Source of the DNA: Phycisphaerales bacterium
GTDB lineage: Bacteria > Planctomycetota > Phycisphaerae > Phycisphaerales > UBA1924
DNA: 34,904 nucleotides
Assembly: GCA_020846975.1 (NCBI GenBank)
Contig: JADLCX010000020.1
Coordinates: 1 to 34,904 of the forward strand
Reading direction: 5' to 3'
The translations under genes were made by a program, and so were the position numbers. Under the pieces are notes generated by a model that saw only the letters and a program-made list of their open reading frames with translations, did not search any database and was not told where the DNA came from. Position 1 is the stretch's first letter. Every line of letters starts with the position of its first letter. Below are positions 8,246-17,129 of this stretch, in pieces.

Positions 8246-8733
8246 ACCAGAGGTCCACGCCGTCCGCACAGCCGCCCGAGTGGTTCGCCGTCGCCGACCC
8301 GGACAGCGGCCGCGACGGCACGGGGTTGCGGTTCGCGTGCACGATGTGCGGCAACTGCTGCTCGGGCCCGGAGGGGTACGTGCTGGTGGACGATGCGGAA
8401 GCGGCCGCGCTCGCCGGGCGGCTCGGGCTGAGCGTCGCCGAGTTCATCAAGCGGTACACGCACAAGACCAGCGAGGGCCGCTCGCTGACCGAGAAGCGCA
8501 GCAGCGCCGGGCTTGACTGCGTGTTTCTCGATCGCGAGAAGATCCCCGGCAAGGCGGTCTGCGGCGTGTACGAGGACCGCCCGGCCCAGTGCCGCACGTG
8601 GCCCTTCTGGCCGAGCGTCATCAAGACCCGCGCGACCTGGGAGCGAGCCAAGCGCACCTGCCCGGGCATGGACAAGGGCAAACTGCACCCGGTGGTGCAG
8701 ATCCGCATCGCGCGGGAGAGTTTCAACATCTGA
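8242..8733 (+). CDS. YkgJ-like cysteine-cluster protein (first of pair)
   Basis: A 163-residue soluble protein. The motif CTMCGNCCSGPEGYV near residue 31 is the CxxCxxCC signature of the YkgJ/UPF0153 family, which is thought to bind zinc or an iron-sulfur centre. Further cysteines sit in DCVFLD, AVCGVYEDRPAQCRTWPFWP and TCPGM, the usual second half of the family. The exact biochemical role is not established. The ATG overlaps the phosphatase stop codon (ATGA), so expression is coupled to it. Another cysteine-cluster gene follows after 19 bases, which makes a three-gene operon. Confidence 0.85.
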   Translation: MNQRSTPSAQPPEWFAVADPDSGRDGTGLRFACTMCGNCCSGPEGYVLVDDAEAAALAGRLGLSVAEFIKRYTHKTSEGRSLTEKRSSAGLDCVFLDREKIPGKAVCGVYEDRPAQCRTWPFWPSVIKTRATWERAKRTCPGMDKGKLHPVVQIRIARESFNI

Positions 8734-8752
8734 CCCGGAGGAGGGGCGCTCG

Positions 8753-9265
8753 ATGACCGAACCCGAACGCCGCCATCTCGCCGGGCGATGGGTGGAAGCC
8801 CTGTCGGAAGCGTCGATCACGACCGGGCTCGAGTCGATCTACGCCGATGCCGCGGCCGCGATCGCCGAGCGCGGACCGGCGTGCTGGGCCAGCGGCCGGT
8901 GCTGCAACTTCGAGAAGGCCGGCCATCTGCTCTACGTCACCGGACTCGAGGCCGCGTACTGCATCGACAGGCTCGGCTCCACGCCCGAGCGCACGGACGG
9001 ACACGCGCTCCCCGTGCTCTCTCGCCAGACGCTCGACGCCGCGGCGGCGCGGGGAGGTTGCCCGTTCCAGGTCCGCAATCTCTGCGGCGTGCACGCGATC
9101 AAGCCGCTGGGCTGCCGCGTGTACTTCTGCGACCGCTCGGCGCAGGAGTGGCAGATGACGCTGAGCGAGCGGCTGATCGGCGAGATCAAGTCGCTGCACG
9201 ACCGGCACGATGTCCCGTACCGCTATGGAGAGTGGCGGGCGATGCTGAACCTGTTTCGGACGTAG
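8753..9265 (+). CDS. YkgJ-like cysteine-cluster protein (second of pair)
   Basis: A 170-residue protein. The start ATG 8753 is preceded by GGAGGAGG about 8 bases upstream and follows the previous stop closely. The open frame extends much further upstream but there only shadows the previous gene. The cysteine pattern is GPACWASGRCCNF, then GGCPFQVRNLCGVHAIKPLGCRVYFC, so the first motif is CxxxxxxCC rather than the canonical CxxCxxCC of its neighbour. The overall layout (CC, then CPF..LCGVHxxKPxGCRxYFC) still fits a metal-binding YkgJ-like protein. The two proteins are divergent rather than recent duplicates. The role is unknown; being in one operon with a phosphatase suggests a shared regulatory or redox function, which is inference. 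Confidence 0.8.
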   Translation: MTEPERRHLAGRWVEALSEASITTGLESIYADAAAAIAERGPACWASGRCCNFEKAGHLLYVTGLEAAYCIDRLGSTPERTDGHALPVLSRQTLDAAAARGGCPFQVRNLCGVHAIKPLGCRVYFCDRSAQEWQMTLSERLIGEIKSLHDRHDVPYRYGEWRAMLNLFRT

Positions 9266-9309
9266 GCGGAAGACCCAGGCACATCGGCGTGGGCGCCGAT
9301 GCCACGGCG

Positions 9310-11118
9310 TCATGGCTGCTCGTTGCCCATCGACGGATTCTGACCCGTTGTCGGCTTGGGGATGTTGAACGGATCGGGGTAGATCGGGAACGCGCTGGGC
9401 GTCGGATCGTTGGGGCCTTGTTTCTCGCCCTCGGTGGCATCGACCGGCGACCAGTCGATGCGTCCCGCGCCCAGGAGCGTGCCCGTGGCGAAGGCGAGAT
9501 CGACCTGCGCAACCTGGTAGGTCGCCACGGCGCGGACGATCTGCGAGCGGGCGTTGGCCAGGCGGGTGTTGGCGTCGATGACGTCGGTGTTGGTCCCGCC
9601 GCCGGCCTCGTAGCGGCGTTTCTCGGCCTCGTAGGTGCGGAGCGCGGTCGCGGCCGACTGGCGGGCCGCGAGGATCTGCTGCCAGCCGGACTCGATTCGG
9701 TCGATCGCGGAGTAGACCTCCTGCGAGATGGCCTTCTGTCGCGCGTCGCGCGTCGAGAGCCGTTGCAGGCGTGCGAGGATCGCCTGGCGCACGCGGGCCT
9801 CGGCGGCCTCGTTGCCGATGGGGATCTCGCCGGTGATCGAGAACGACCAGCTCGTGAAGTCGCCGCTGCGAAGGACATCCTGCGAATCGCTGAGCGTGGC
9901 GCCCAGGCCGTCGATGCTGTAGCGGTAGTCGAGCACGAACGAGGGGAGCGCCTGGTTCTTGGTGAACTCGATGGTCGAGTAGTCCTGCGCGAGCCGCAGC
10001 TCGACTTCGAGCATCTCCATGCGGTTGGCCAGGGCTTCGCGGCCGAGTTCGGCGCGATCGAGCCTGAACGGGACGGGGTCGGCCGCGGTGGCCGGCTCGA
10101 TGAGCGTGCCGGACTCGAGCGGGAGTTCGGGCATGTTCATCAGCCGCTTGAGCTCGCGCTGCTGCTGCAGGACGGCGTTCTCGGCCTCGATGATGCCGGT
10201 GAGCGTTCTCGCCGCCGCGCTCTCGGCGCGGATGGCCTCGATCTCGGGCGATGCGCCGTTCTGGACGAGCCGCTGGGCGCGGGCGAGGTCGTCCTGGGCG
10301 AACTCGAACTCGGCCTGACGCACCTCGAGTTCGAGCTTGAGCGCGGCGAGCACCCAGTAGGCCTTGTCAACCGCGGCGAGTTGGCGGATCACCTCCAACT
10401 TGGTCGCGGCCTCGCCGATCTGGCGGTTGTACTCGGCGATTCGGATGGGGTAGGTGTTGACACGCCGGCCAGCGCCGCGCAAGAGCGGCTGCTGGAGCGC
10501 GAGCTCGACGGCGTTGTTGTGCGAGCTGTTGAGCGTGAAGAAGGGGTTGTCGGTCTCGTTGAACCCCTGCGTGTAGTCGATGCTGGCGCGGCCGCCGGTG
10601 CGCAGGGGCACGCTCACGCCCAGCCCGGCGCGCCCCGAGTTCTGCTGGTTCGAGGCGGTGCGGTCGAGCGTCGGGGCGTCGTTCTCGGCGTAGCCGATGC
10701 TGGGGCGGAAGACGGCCTCGAAGCGGGCCTCCTCCTCGCGGAGCCGCTCGTTGAGGATCGTCGGATCGACCAGCGCGACCTTGATGTCGAGGTTGTTGGC
10801 CAGCGCGGCCGCGCGGGCCTGCTCGAGCGTGAGCGGGAGCGACGCAAGGCCTTCCAACCGGCTCGGAGGCCTCGCGGCGGGATCGGGGGCGGACTCCGAT
10901 TTTTCTTCCGGGCGTCTGTAGCGGTCCGAATCGAACCGGTCGATCGAGCGCAGCCGCTCGGGCGCGGCCGCGAGGTGGCGGTCGTAGTCGGCGTCGATCG
11001 GCGCGAGCGGATTGCTGCACGATGTGAGCGGGATCAGTGCGGCCGAGAGGCAACAGCGGACAACGAGCAGCGAACTACGAACATTCGAGCCAGGGTCCGG
11101 GTGCGTTGTTGTCTTCAT
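9310..11118 (-). CDS. TolC-family outer-membrane efflux protein
   Basis: A 602-residue outer-membrane factor, last gene of the efflux operon. The body shows the two long-helix halves of OEP proteins: an N half with LTLEQARAAALANNLDIKVA and RTGGRASIDYTQGF, and a C half with LRLAQDYSTIEFTKNQALP, SITGEIPIGNEAAEARV and YEAGGGTNTDVIDANTRLANA. The start is placed at ATG 11116-11118, which gives a lipoprotein-type leader ending LTSC-SNP (Cys about residue 35). Upstream codons to 11181 only read through a repeat. No good ribosome site precedes the ATG, and the leader is partly encoded by an inverted copy of the same GAACAACGAACAGCGAAC-type repeat, so the 5' end looks remodelled. It works with the permease, ATPase and fusion protein upstream. 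Confidence 0.87.
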   Translation of the reverse strand: MKTTTHPDPGSNVRSSLLVVRCCLSAALIPLTSCSNPLAPIDADYDRHLAAAPERLRSIDRFDSDRYRRPEEKSESAPDPAARPPSRLEGLASLPLTLEQARAAALANNLDIKVALVDPTILNERLREEEARFEAVFRPSIGYAENDAPTLDRTASNQQNSGRAGLGVSVPLRTGGRASIDYTQGFNETDNPFFTLNSSHNNAVELALQQPLLRGAGRRVNTYPIRIAEYNRQIGEAATKLEVIRQLAAVDKAYWVLAALKLELEVRQAEFEFAQDDLARAQRLVQNGASPEIEAIRAESAAARTLTGIIEAENAVLQQQRELKRLMNMPELPLESGTLIEPATAADPVPFRLDRAELGREALANRMEMLEVELRLAQDYSTIEFTKNQALPSFVLDYRYSIDGLGATLSDSQDVLRSGDFTSWSFSITGEIPIGNEAAEARVRQAILARLQRLSTRDARQKAISQEVYSAIDRIESGWQQILAARQSAATALRTYEAEKRRYEAGGGTNTDVIDANTRLANARSQIVRAVATYQVAQVDLAFATGTLLGAGRIDWSPVDATEGEKQGPNDPTPSAFPIYPDPFNIPKPTTGQNPSMGNEQP

Positions 11119-11139
11119 GTTCGCTGTTCGTTGTTCGCT
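11055..11139. repeat. Imperfect inverted repeat of 'GCGAACAACGAACAGCGAAC' type over the tolC-like start
   Basis: Plus-strand arm 11055-11084 begins AGCGGACAACGAGCAGCGAAC. The opposing arm 11117-11139 reads ATGTTCGCTGTTCGTTGTTC and on, whose reverse complement starts AGCGAACAACGAACAGCGAAC. That is 19 of 21 matching bases, followed by a 7-base indel. The 32-base loop holds codons 2-12 of the TolC-like gene and its ATG is in the right arm. Similar 'EQRTAN'-encoding strings occur as dispersed repeats in other genomes I recall. Confidence 0.65.
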
Positions 11140-11161
11140 TTTCGCCGTTGCACTTCGTGCT

Positions 11162-12402
11162 TCACTCGTGCCGCAACGCATCGATCGGATCGAGCCTCGC
11201 AGCCTTGATCGCCGGGAACATGCCGAAGGCGACGCCGATGAACATGCTGAAGCCGATGGCGACGACGATGGCCCACATGGGCGAGGCCGCGCCCTCGAGA
11301 TTGGCCCTGGGGATGAACCGCATGACGAAGACGGCCGCGAGGCCGATGGCCAGGCCGACGAAGGCCCCGGTCATGCACAGCACGACGGCCTCGATGAGGA
11401 ACTGCATGAGGATGACCCCGGGGCGCGCACCCATCGCCTTGCGGAGTCCGATCTCGCGGGTTCGCTCGCTGACCGAGACGAGCATGATGTTCATGATGCC
11501 GATGCCTCCGACCAGGAGCGCGATCGAGACCAGCCCGCCCATGAAGACGGTGATCGCCGTGGCGATGGCACGGAACTGATCGATGACGCGCTGCACGAAC
11601 TGGATCTGGAAGGTGTCCTCCTGGTCGTCTCGCAGGCCGCGCTGCTGCCGGAGCACGAAGGTGATCTCCGCGCGGGCGTCATCGACCAGGTCGGGCGATT
11701 TCAGTTGTGCCCAGCACATGCGGATCCACCCTCGCGGGTTGAGAAGGTCCTTGCACGTGGCGAAGGGCACGAACAGCTCGGTGGCGACATCGCCTCCACC
11801 GAACTGGAGGGCGTTGTCGATGGTCTCGAGCACGCCGACGACGGTGAAGCGGCGGCCGCCGACGAGGATGACCGAGCCGACGGGGTCCTTGGGGAGTTCG
11901 AGTTGCTTGACGCCCTGCTCGTTGATGAGGCAGACCTGGCGGCGCTCGGTCTCGTCGATCGAGTTGAACTGGCGGCCGATGATGACGCGGCGGTTCTCGA
12001 CGTCGTGCCAGGTCGGCCAGATGCCGGTGATGCCGACGGCGTCGAGGTAGACATCGCCGTTTTCGACCGGGTAGCCGGCGGTCCAGATTGGGCTGACGGC
12101 CTCGATGGATGGGCAGTACCTGGCGATGGCCTCGATCTCGTGCTGGCGGAGCTGCACCTCGAACCACGAGACCTTGCCGCGCCAGGAGCGCGGGAGTTCG
12201 CCGTCGATGAACACTCGACGCGATCCGAACGTCTCGAACTGCTTGAGGATGAAGCGCTCCAGCCCCTTGACGCCGCCGGTGATGGCGATGATGGCGGCGA
12301 CGCCGATGATGACGCCCAGCGTCGTCAGCAGCGCGCGGAACTTGTTGGCCCAGATCTGGCCGAGCGCGAGGAAGACGGTCTGGAAGAGGAGGCGGAGGAC
12401 GA

Positions 12403-12406
<4 letters not shown>
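11162..12406 (-). CDS. MacB-like ABC transporter permease (FtsX fold)
   Basis: A 414-residue inner-membrane permease. It has an N-terminal membrane segment ([20 protein letters not shown], continuing GVAAIIAI), a large periplasmic MacB-PCD domain (about 50-280, including GVIGxGQ-like RVIIGRQFN and [17 protein letters not shown]), then three C-terminal segments of the FtsX core: [20 protein letters not shown], the segment following [14 protein letters not shown], and [19 protein letters not shown]. The cytoplasmic coupling motif [15 protein letters not shown] and the C-terminal [17 protein letters not shown] are textbook for MacB-type permeases. The ATG overlaps the ATPase stop. Such transporters are mechanotransmitters that push substrate through a TolC-type duct; the substrate here is unknown. 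Confidence 0.93.
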
Positions 12407-13209
<803 letters not shown>

Positions 13210-13257
13210 GTTGGAGCTGGAAAGGGGGCGGTTGCGAGGTTGTAGAAAACCGGGAAC

Positions 13258-14571
13258 TCAGCCGCCGCGGCGGGCTTCGGCGGCGGGCTTGCTCTCGGCG
13301 GTCGGGGGCGCGGCCTCGGGCTTGACAACATCCTCCCTGACCGCCGCGCCGTCCTTGAGCGTGCTGAGCACCTTGTAGGGGCCGGTGATGACCCGCGACT
13401 GCTCGTCGAGGCCGGAGAGGATCACCGTCGAGGTGATGTCGCTCGATCCGGTTTCGACCGGCGTCGCGACGGCTTTTCCGTCGATCAGCCGGTAGACCAC
13501 GCGGGCGAACGCCTTGCTCTTGCCGGCGACGATGGGCGACTTGCGGATCTCCTCGGGCAGTTCGTCGATGCGCCGATCGAGCACGGCCTGGCTGGGCACC
13601 TTCATGACGCCGAACTTGGTCTCGACCTGGATGTCGCAGTTGGCCTTGAGGCCGGTGCGGAGGCGCTGCCCTTCGGCCAGTCCCGTCAGGTCGAGCAGGA
13701 CCTCGGCCTCGAAATACTGCTTGCCCTCGCGCGAGATCTGGTTCTGTTCCTTCAGCCGCTCCACGATCCCCGCCAGCTTGCGGTCGGGGTAGGCGTTGAT
13801 GTACACGGTCGCCTTCTGCCCGGGCTTGATCGGCTCGATGTTGTTCTCATCGACCTCCGCCCGCATGAGCATCGTGTTGAGGTCGGCGATCTCCATGATG
13901 ACGGTTCCGGCGTTCTGGAACGTGCCGAGCACAACCTCGCCCACCTCGCTGTTGAGCTTGGTGATCACGCCCGCCATCGGGCTGGTCACGATGGTGTTCT
14001 CGATGTCGCGCTCGGCACGGCGGACGGTTGCGCGGGAGCGCTCGATCGACTGCTCGCTGGCGCGGAGCGCCGACTGGGCCTGCAGGAAGCTGGCCTCGGC
14101 GGACTCGAGGTCGGAATCGCTGCGGTCCTTGGTCGCGTGCAGTTTGCGGATGCGTTCGAGCTCGAGTCTGAGTTGGCCGAGCGAGGCCTGCGCGCCTTCC
14201 AGTCGCGCCTCGTCGGCGCGGAGTCCGGCCTTGGCCTCATCGAGCGAGGCCTTCAGGTCTTCGGCATCGAGCCGGACCAGGACATCGCCCTCCTTGACCG
14301 TCTCGCCTTCCTTGAATGGGAGCGCGATGATCTTGGCGGAAACGCGGGCGTTGATCTTGACCTTGGTCTTGGCGTCGATCGCGCCGGGCGCGGCGATGGT
14401 ACGGGTCAGGTCGCCGCGGACGACCGACTCCACGCGCACGGGCTCCTGCTCCTTCTCGCCGCGCATCTGCTTGAGCATCTTCTTGACGGGCTCGGACTTG
14501 GAAGCGAAGAAGCCGCCGACGCCGCAGCCGACCGCGAGCACGATGAAGATACCGAGAAGCCACTTCCACAC
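13258..14571 (-). CDS. HlyD/MacA-like periplasmic membrane-fusion protein
   Basis: About 437 residues. An N-terminal anchor (WKWLLGIFIVLAVGCGVGGF) is followed by a barrel-lipoyl start (VVRGDLTRTIAAPGAIDAKT, FKEGETVKEGDVLVRLDAED), a long coiled-coil hairpin (about 110-190), the second lipoyl half (IVTSPMAGVITKLNSEVGEV) and a beta-barrel domain (IKPGQKATVYINAYPDRKLAG). This is the MacA/RND-adaptor architecture. The frame is open to a TTG at 14610, but a GGAG eight bases before GTG 14569-14571 makes that the better start. The extra upstream codons come from two G6 runs (GGTGGGGGGTGGGGGG). It is the first gene of the four-gene efflux operon. The C-terminal Ala/Pro-rich tail is low complexity. Confidence 0.9.
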   Translation of the reverse strand: MWKWLLGIFIVLAVGCGVGGFFASKSEPVKKMLKQMRGEKEQEPVRVESVVRGDLTRTIAAPGAIDAKTKVKINARVSAKIIALPFKEGETVKEGDVLVRLDAEDLKASLDEAKAGLRADEARLEGAQASLGQLRLELERIRKLHATKDRSDSDLESAEASFLQAQSALRASEQSIERSRATVRRAERDIENTIVTSPMAGVITKLNSEVGEVVLGTFQNAGTVIMEIADLNTMLMRAEVDENNIEPIKPGQKATVYINAYPDRKLAGIVERLKEQNQISREGKQYFEAEVLLDLTGLAEGQRLRTGLKANCDIQVETKFGVMKVPSQAVLDRRIDELPEEIRKSPIVAGKSKAFARVVYRLIDGKAVATPVETGSSDITSTVILSGLDEQSRVITGPYKVLSTLKDGAAVREDVVKPEAAPPTAESKPAAEARRGG

Positions 14572-14782
14572 GGGCAAGACTCCGGCCCCCCACCCCCCAC
14601 CTGTCTCCAACCACGATCACCAGCCAATCTGGATGCGCACCGGGCATCGCCCCGCCCCCGAACGAACAGCAGGCGGTTGTTCGGCATCATGGCCGATGGG
14701 TTTCGCGCCGAGCGAAGAACCGTGAGTCTAGTCGCACAAGGGTCGGCGGTTGCCGAGACGCAGGCGGATGTTTGGTGCCCGC

Positions 14783-15715
14783 TTATTCGGGCGCGGAGTC
14801 TTCGGCGTGGTCGTGAAAGTACGTGGGCGCGAGGACCGCGGCCGATGTCGCGGCGAGCCCGGCGACGGTGGTGGAGACGATCAGGAATCGCGCGATCGGA
14901 CGGGCGCGCAGAGCGGGCAGGTAGCCGAGGAGCAGACCCAACGGTGCGATCGCGGCAAGAGCGAGGGCAAGGCCGGAAGAACTGGCGAGGAAGTAGGTCG
15001 TGCACCAGAGGCATCCGTAGAGCGCGAGGGTGAGCGCGCCGGCGCCGATCAGCGGGAGTCCGGCGAACAGGCTCACCAGCGCGACGCCGGCCCAGGCCAT
15101 GCTCAGGCCGAGCATGGCCTGTCCGAACTTGATGGATGAAGAGAAGATGATGGCGGGAGTCGCGAAGGCGAGCATGAGCCCGATCGCGAACGTGCCCCAA
15201 TGGTCATCGCGGAAGCGGGCGAGCAGCGAGGGCCGGGGCTCGGCGCGGTCGAATCCCGTGGTGGCGGTCGCCATCGCGGCGGCGGCGCAGGCGAGGGTGA
15301 ACACAACGGCGATACCCGCGACCCAGAAGCGGCGTGACTCGGGCGAGAGGGAGTTTCCGAGCACGCGAGCCAGGGCCCACTCGGTGAGCGCGCCCGCGGC
15401 CAGCATCCCGAGCACCGCCGGACCGACGATGGAATGGAAGAATCGGAGTTGGACCAGGATCGCGGCGAGAATCAGGCCGCAGGCGATCCAGAGCAGCCAG
15501 CCGTCGGCGGAGGGGGCGGGCAGGTCGGGCCAGCCGCCGAGGGCCAGGCGCTTCGCGACGACGAACCCCGCGCCGATGGCGAACGACCCCGCGAACGCTC
15601 CGGGCCTGAAGGCCCTCAGCCGTCGGGCGGCGAGCCGTTCGACCAGAAGAAAAACCGCGGCGACGACCAGTGAGGTCGCCGCCGCGCTGATGATGGTGGG
15701 AAGCAGGTCGGGCAT
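14783..15715 (-). CDS. Polytopic membrane protein of unknown function
   Basis: About 310 residues, nearly all hydrophobic, with about ten membrane segments (for example LPTIISAAATSLVVAAVFLL, WLLWIACGLILAAILVQL, FAIGLMLAFATPAIIF). A soluble loop near residue 165 reads FDRAEPRPSLLARFRDDHWG. ATG 15713-15715 is preferred over the GTG 30 bases upstream because membrane character begins immediately. Neither start has a strong ribosome site. I do not recognise a family and there are no obvious transporter or catalytic motifs. A small hairpin (GCCCGAATAAGCGGGC) spans the stop codon. The gene is separated from the efflux operon downstream by about 210 bases, so the two need not be functionally linked. 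Confidence 0.75.
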   Translation of the reverse strand: MPDLLPTIISAAATSLVVAAVFLLVERLAARRLRAFRPGAFAGSFAIGAGFVVAKRLALGGWPDLPAPSADGWLLWIACGLILAAILVQLRFFHSIVGPAVLGMLAAGALTEWALARVLGNSLSPESRRFWVAGIAVVFTLACAAAAMATATTGFDRAEPRPSLLARFRDDHWGTFAIGLMLAFATPAIIFSSSIKFGQAMLGLSMAWAGVALVSLFAGLPLIGAGALTLALYGCLWCTTYFLASSSGLALALAAIAPLGLLLGYLPALRARPIARFLIVSTTVAGLAATSAAVLAPTYFHDHAEDSAPE

Positions 15716-15769
15716 GGGGAACTTTTCGGGTCTTGCCCCCTCCACGACGCAGAATCCGCGGGGGAGCGG

Positions 15770-16390
15770 TTACTTGCGGTTGCCCTCGACACCGGCCATG
15801 ACCTCGACCTCGTCGCCGAGCGCGCCCTGCTCGACGCCGTATTTCATGCCGAAGTCGGATCGCTTGAACTTGAAGTGGACCTCGAAACCGGCGAGATCGC
15901 CCTTCTCGGTGGCCTTGGCGCCGACGGGGGCGAACTTGCCCGAGACTTCCTTGGTCTTGCCGAGCAGGGTCAGGTCGCCGGAAAGCTCCCAGGCGTCGCC
16001 CGCCTTCTTGAGCGACTTGGACTTGAACGTAACGGTGGGGAACTCCTTGGCGTTGAAGAAGTCCGGGCTGGTCAGGTGCCCGTCGCGCTGCTTGTTGTTG
16101 GTGTCGACGCTGTTCGCGTCGATCGTGAGCTCCACGGATGTGGACTCGGGCTTGGCCGCGTCCCAGTTGAACGACCCGCTGAGTTTGTTGAAGCGGCCGA
16201 AGAAGTTGCTCACGCCCATGTGCTGGATCTTGTAAACCAGTGTCGAGTGCGTCGGATCGATGGCGTACGGGCCGGACGCGGGGGCCGCGACGGGCGCGGA
16301 GCGCTCGGCGGGCGAGGCTCCGGCGAGCAGGCCACCGGCGATGGCGGCGGAAGCGAGAACAGCGGCGAGGGACAGAGAACGGGTCTTCAT
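15770..16390 (-). CDS. YceI-like periplasmic lipid-binding family protein
   Basis: A 206-residue exported protein. The signal peptide is MKTRSLSLAAVLASAAIAGG plus LLAGASPA. The mature domain follows the YceI lipocalin-like pattern: YAIDPTHSTLVYKIQHMGVS, FFGRFNKLSGSFNWD, VELTIDANSVDTNNKQRDGH, LTSPDFFNAKEFPTVTFKSK, LSGDLTLLGKTKEVSGKF and the end DLAGFEVHFKFKRSDFGMKYG. Known YceI proteins bind isoprenoid or other long-chain lipids in the periplasm; the ligand here is not predictable. GAAGGAG about 9 bases before ATG 16390 supports the start. It appears monocistronic: there is a hairpin upstream at 16515-16536, and the following polytopic gene begins 55 bases after its stop. Confidence 0.92.
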   Translation of the reverse strand: MKTRSLSLAAVLASAAIAGGLLAGASPAERSAPVAAPASGPYAIDPTHSTLVYKIQHMGVSNFFGRFNKLSGSFNWDAAKPESTSVELTIDANSVDTNNKQRDGHLTSPDFFNAKEFPTVTFKSKSLKKAGDAWELSGDLTLLGKTKEVSGKFAPVGAKATEKGDLAGFEVHFKFKRSDFGMKYGVEQGALGDEVEVMAGVEGNRK

Positions 16391-16514
16391 TCCAGAGGCT
16401 CCTTCGATGGGTGTGGTGACTTGGGACGGATCTCTTCGAGCGGCCGAACGGCCGGGGTCGTATCGATCAATGTCAATAAGTATACCGACTCTTGCGACGG
16501 AGGTTCATTTTCGA

Positions 16515-16536
16515 GTTCCACCTATTCAGGTGGAAC
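16515..16536 (-). terminator. Hairpin after the DinB-like gene
   Basis: GTTCCACCT-ATTC-AGGTGGAAC is a perfect 9-base stem with a 4-base loop, 22 bases beyond the stop of the minus-strand DinB-like gene and upstream of the YceI-like gene. No U run follows. It probably marks the end of the glyS-dinB transcript. Confidence 0.55.
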
Positions 16537-16557
16537 CCGCTGCGCGTAGAGGCATTC

Positions 16558-17112
16558 CTACCGAGGATTCGGCGGCGATAGGACGGAGAGGTAGGCCTCC
16601 CAAGGGCCGACCTCGGCCCTGTGCTGGTACGCCAGGGCTTTGCAGGCCTGGGCAATGTGGTTGAGATCGTGGGCGAGCCAAGTGGCGAGAAGTTGGCGGA
16701 GCGTGACCGTGCCGAGCGCGGGGTGGCGGCCGCGGCGGTCGAGGGGTGCCGGGTCGCCGGTGGCGGTCAGGGCGTCGATGCGGGAGCGCAGTTGGGTGAG
16801 GTTGCTCCGGCGCAGGTCGCCGAACTGTCGGAGGAGCTCGTCCGTCGGGTGTGCGCGTGCCAACGGGTGGTGCCCAGCCCGGTCGAAGGGGGCGAACGGC
16901 CGCGAGTCGCCGGACTCGATGATCTGCATCGCCCGGGGCACCCAATCGGTCTGTTCGCCGAACACCAGGTGCGCGACGATCTCGCGCACGCTCCAAGTGC
17001 CGGGGCCGTAGTCGGGCTCGGTCCAATCGGGATCGAACGCCCGCACGAGCGCGGCGAGTGCGTCGGGCGTGCGGGCGAGCGTTCGGAACGTGCGGTCGAG
17101 ATCGAACTCCAC
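16558..17112 (-). CDS. DinB/YfiT-like four-helix metal-binding protein
   Basis: A 184-residue protein. GTG 17110-17112 with GAGGAGG immediately upstream is the start; the open frame above it is a read-through of the glyS antisense frame. The DinB-type helical bundle is suggested by FDLDRTFRTLARTPDALAAL, WSVREIVAHLVFGEQTDWVP and LRQLLATWLAHDLNHIAQ. Histidines in AHLVF and the HDLNH pair match the usual three-His metal site. Family members include thiol-S-transferase-like and damage-inducible proteins; the substrate is not known. It begins 18 bases after the glyS stop, so the two are likely co-transcribed. Confidence 0.8.
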   Translation of the reverse strand: MEFDLDRTFRTLARTPDALAALVRAFDPDWTEPDYGPGTWSVREIVAHLVFGEQTDWVPRAMQIIESGDSRPFAPFDRAGHHPLARAHPTDELLRQFGDLRRSNLTQLRSRIDALTATGDPAPLDRRGRHPALGTVTLRQLLATWLAHDLNHIAQACKALAYQHRAEVGPWEAYLSVLSPPNPR

Positions 17113-17129
17113 GCGGCCTCCTCGACCGA

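Noticed and set aside
8788..11208. An 806-codon open frame on the plus strand
   Set aside because: It is antisense to the TolC-like gene and out of frame with the Cys-cluster gene. Its translation is Gly/Arg/Val-rich without any recognisable domain.
16452..16500. Possible promoter for the YceI-like gene (TTGACA and TATACT on the minus strand)
   Set aside because: The two boxes are in the wrong order and spacing, and no partner hexamer was found for either.
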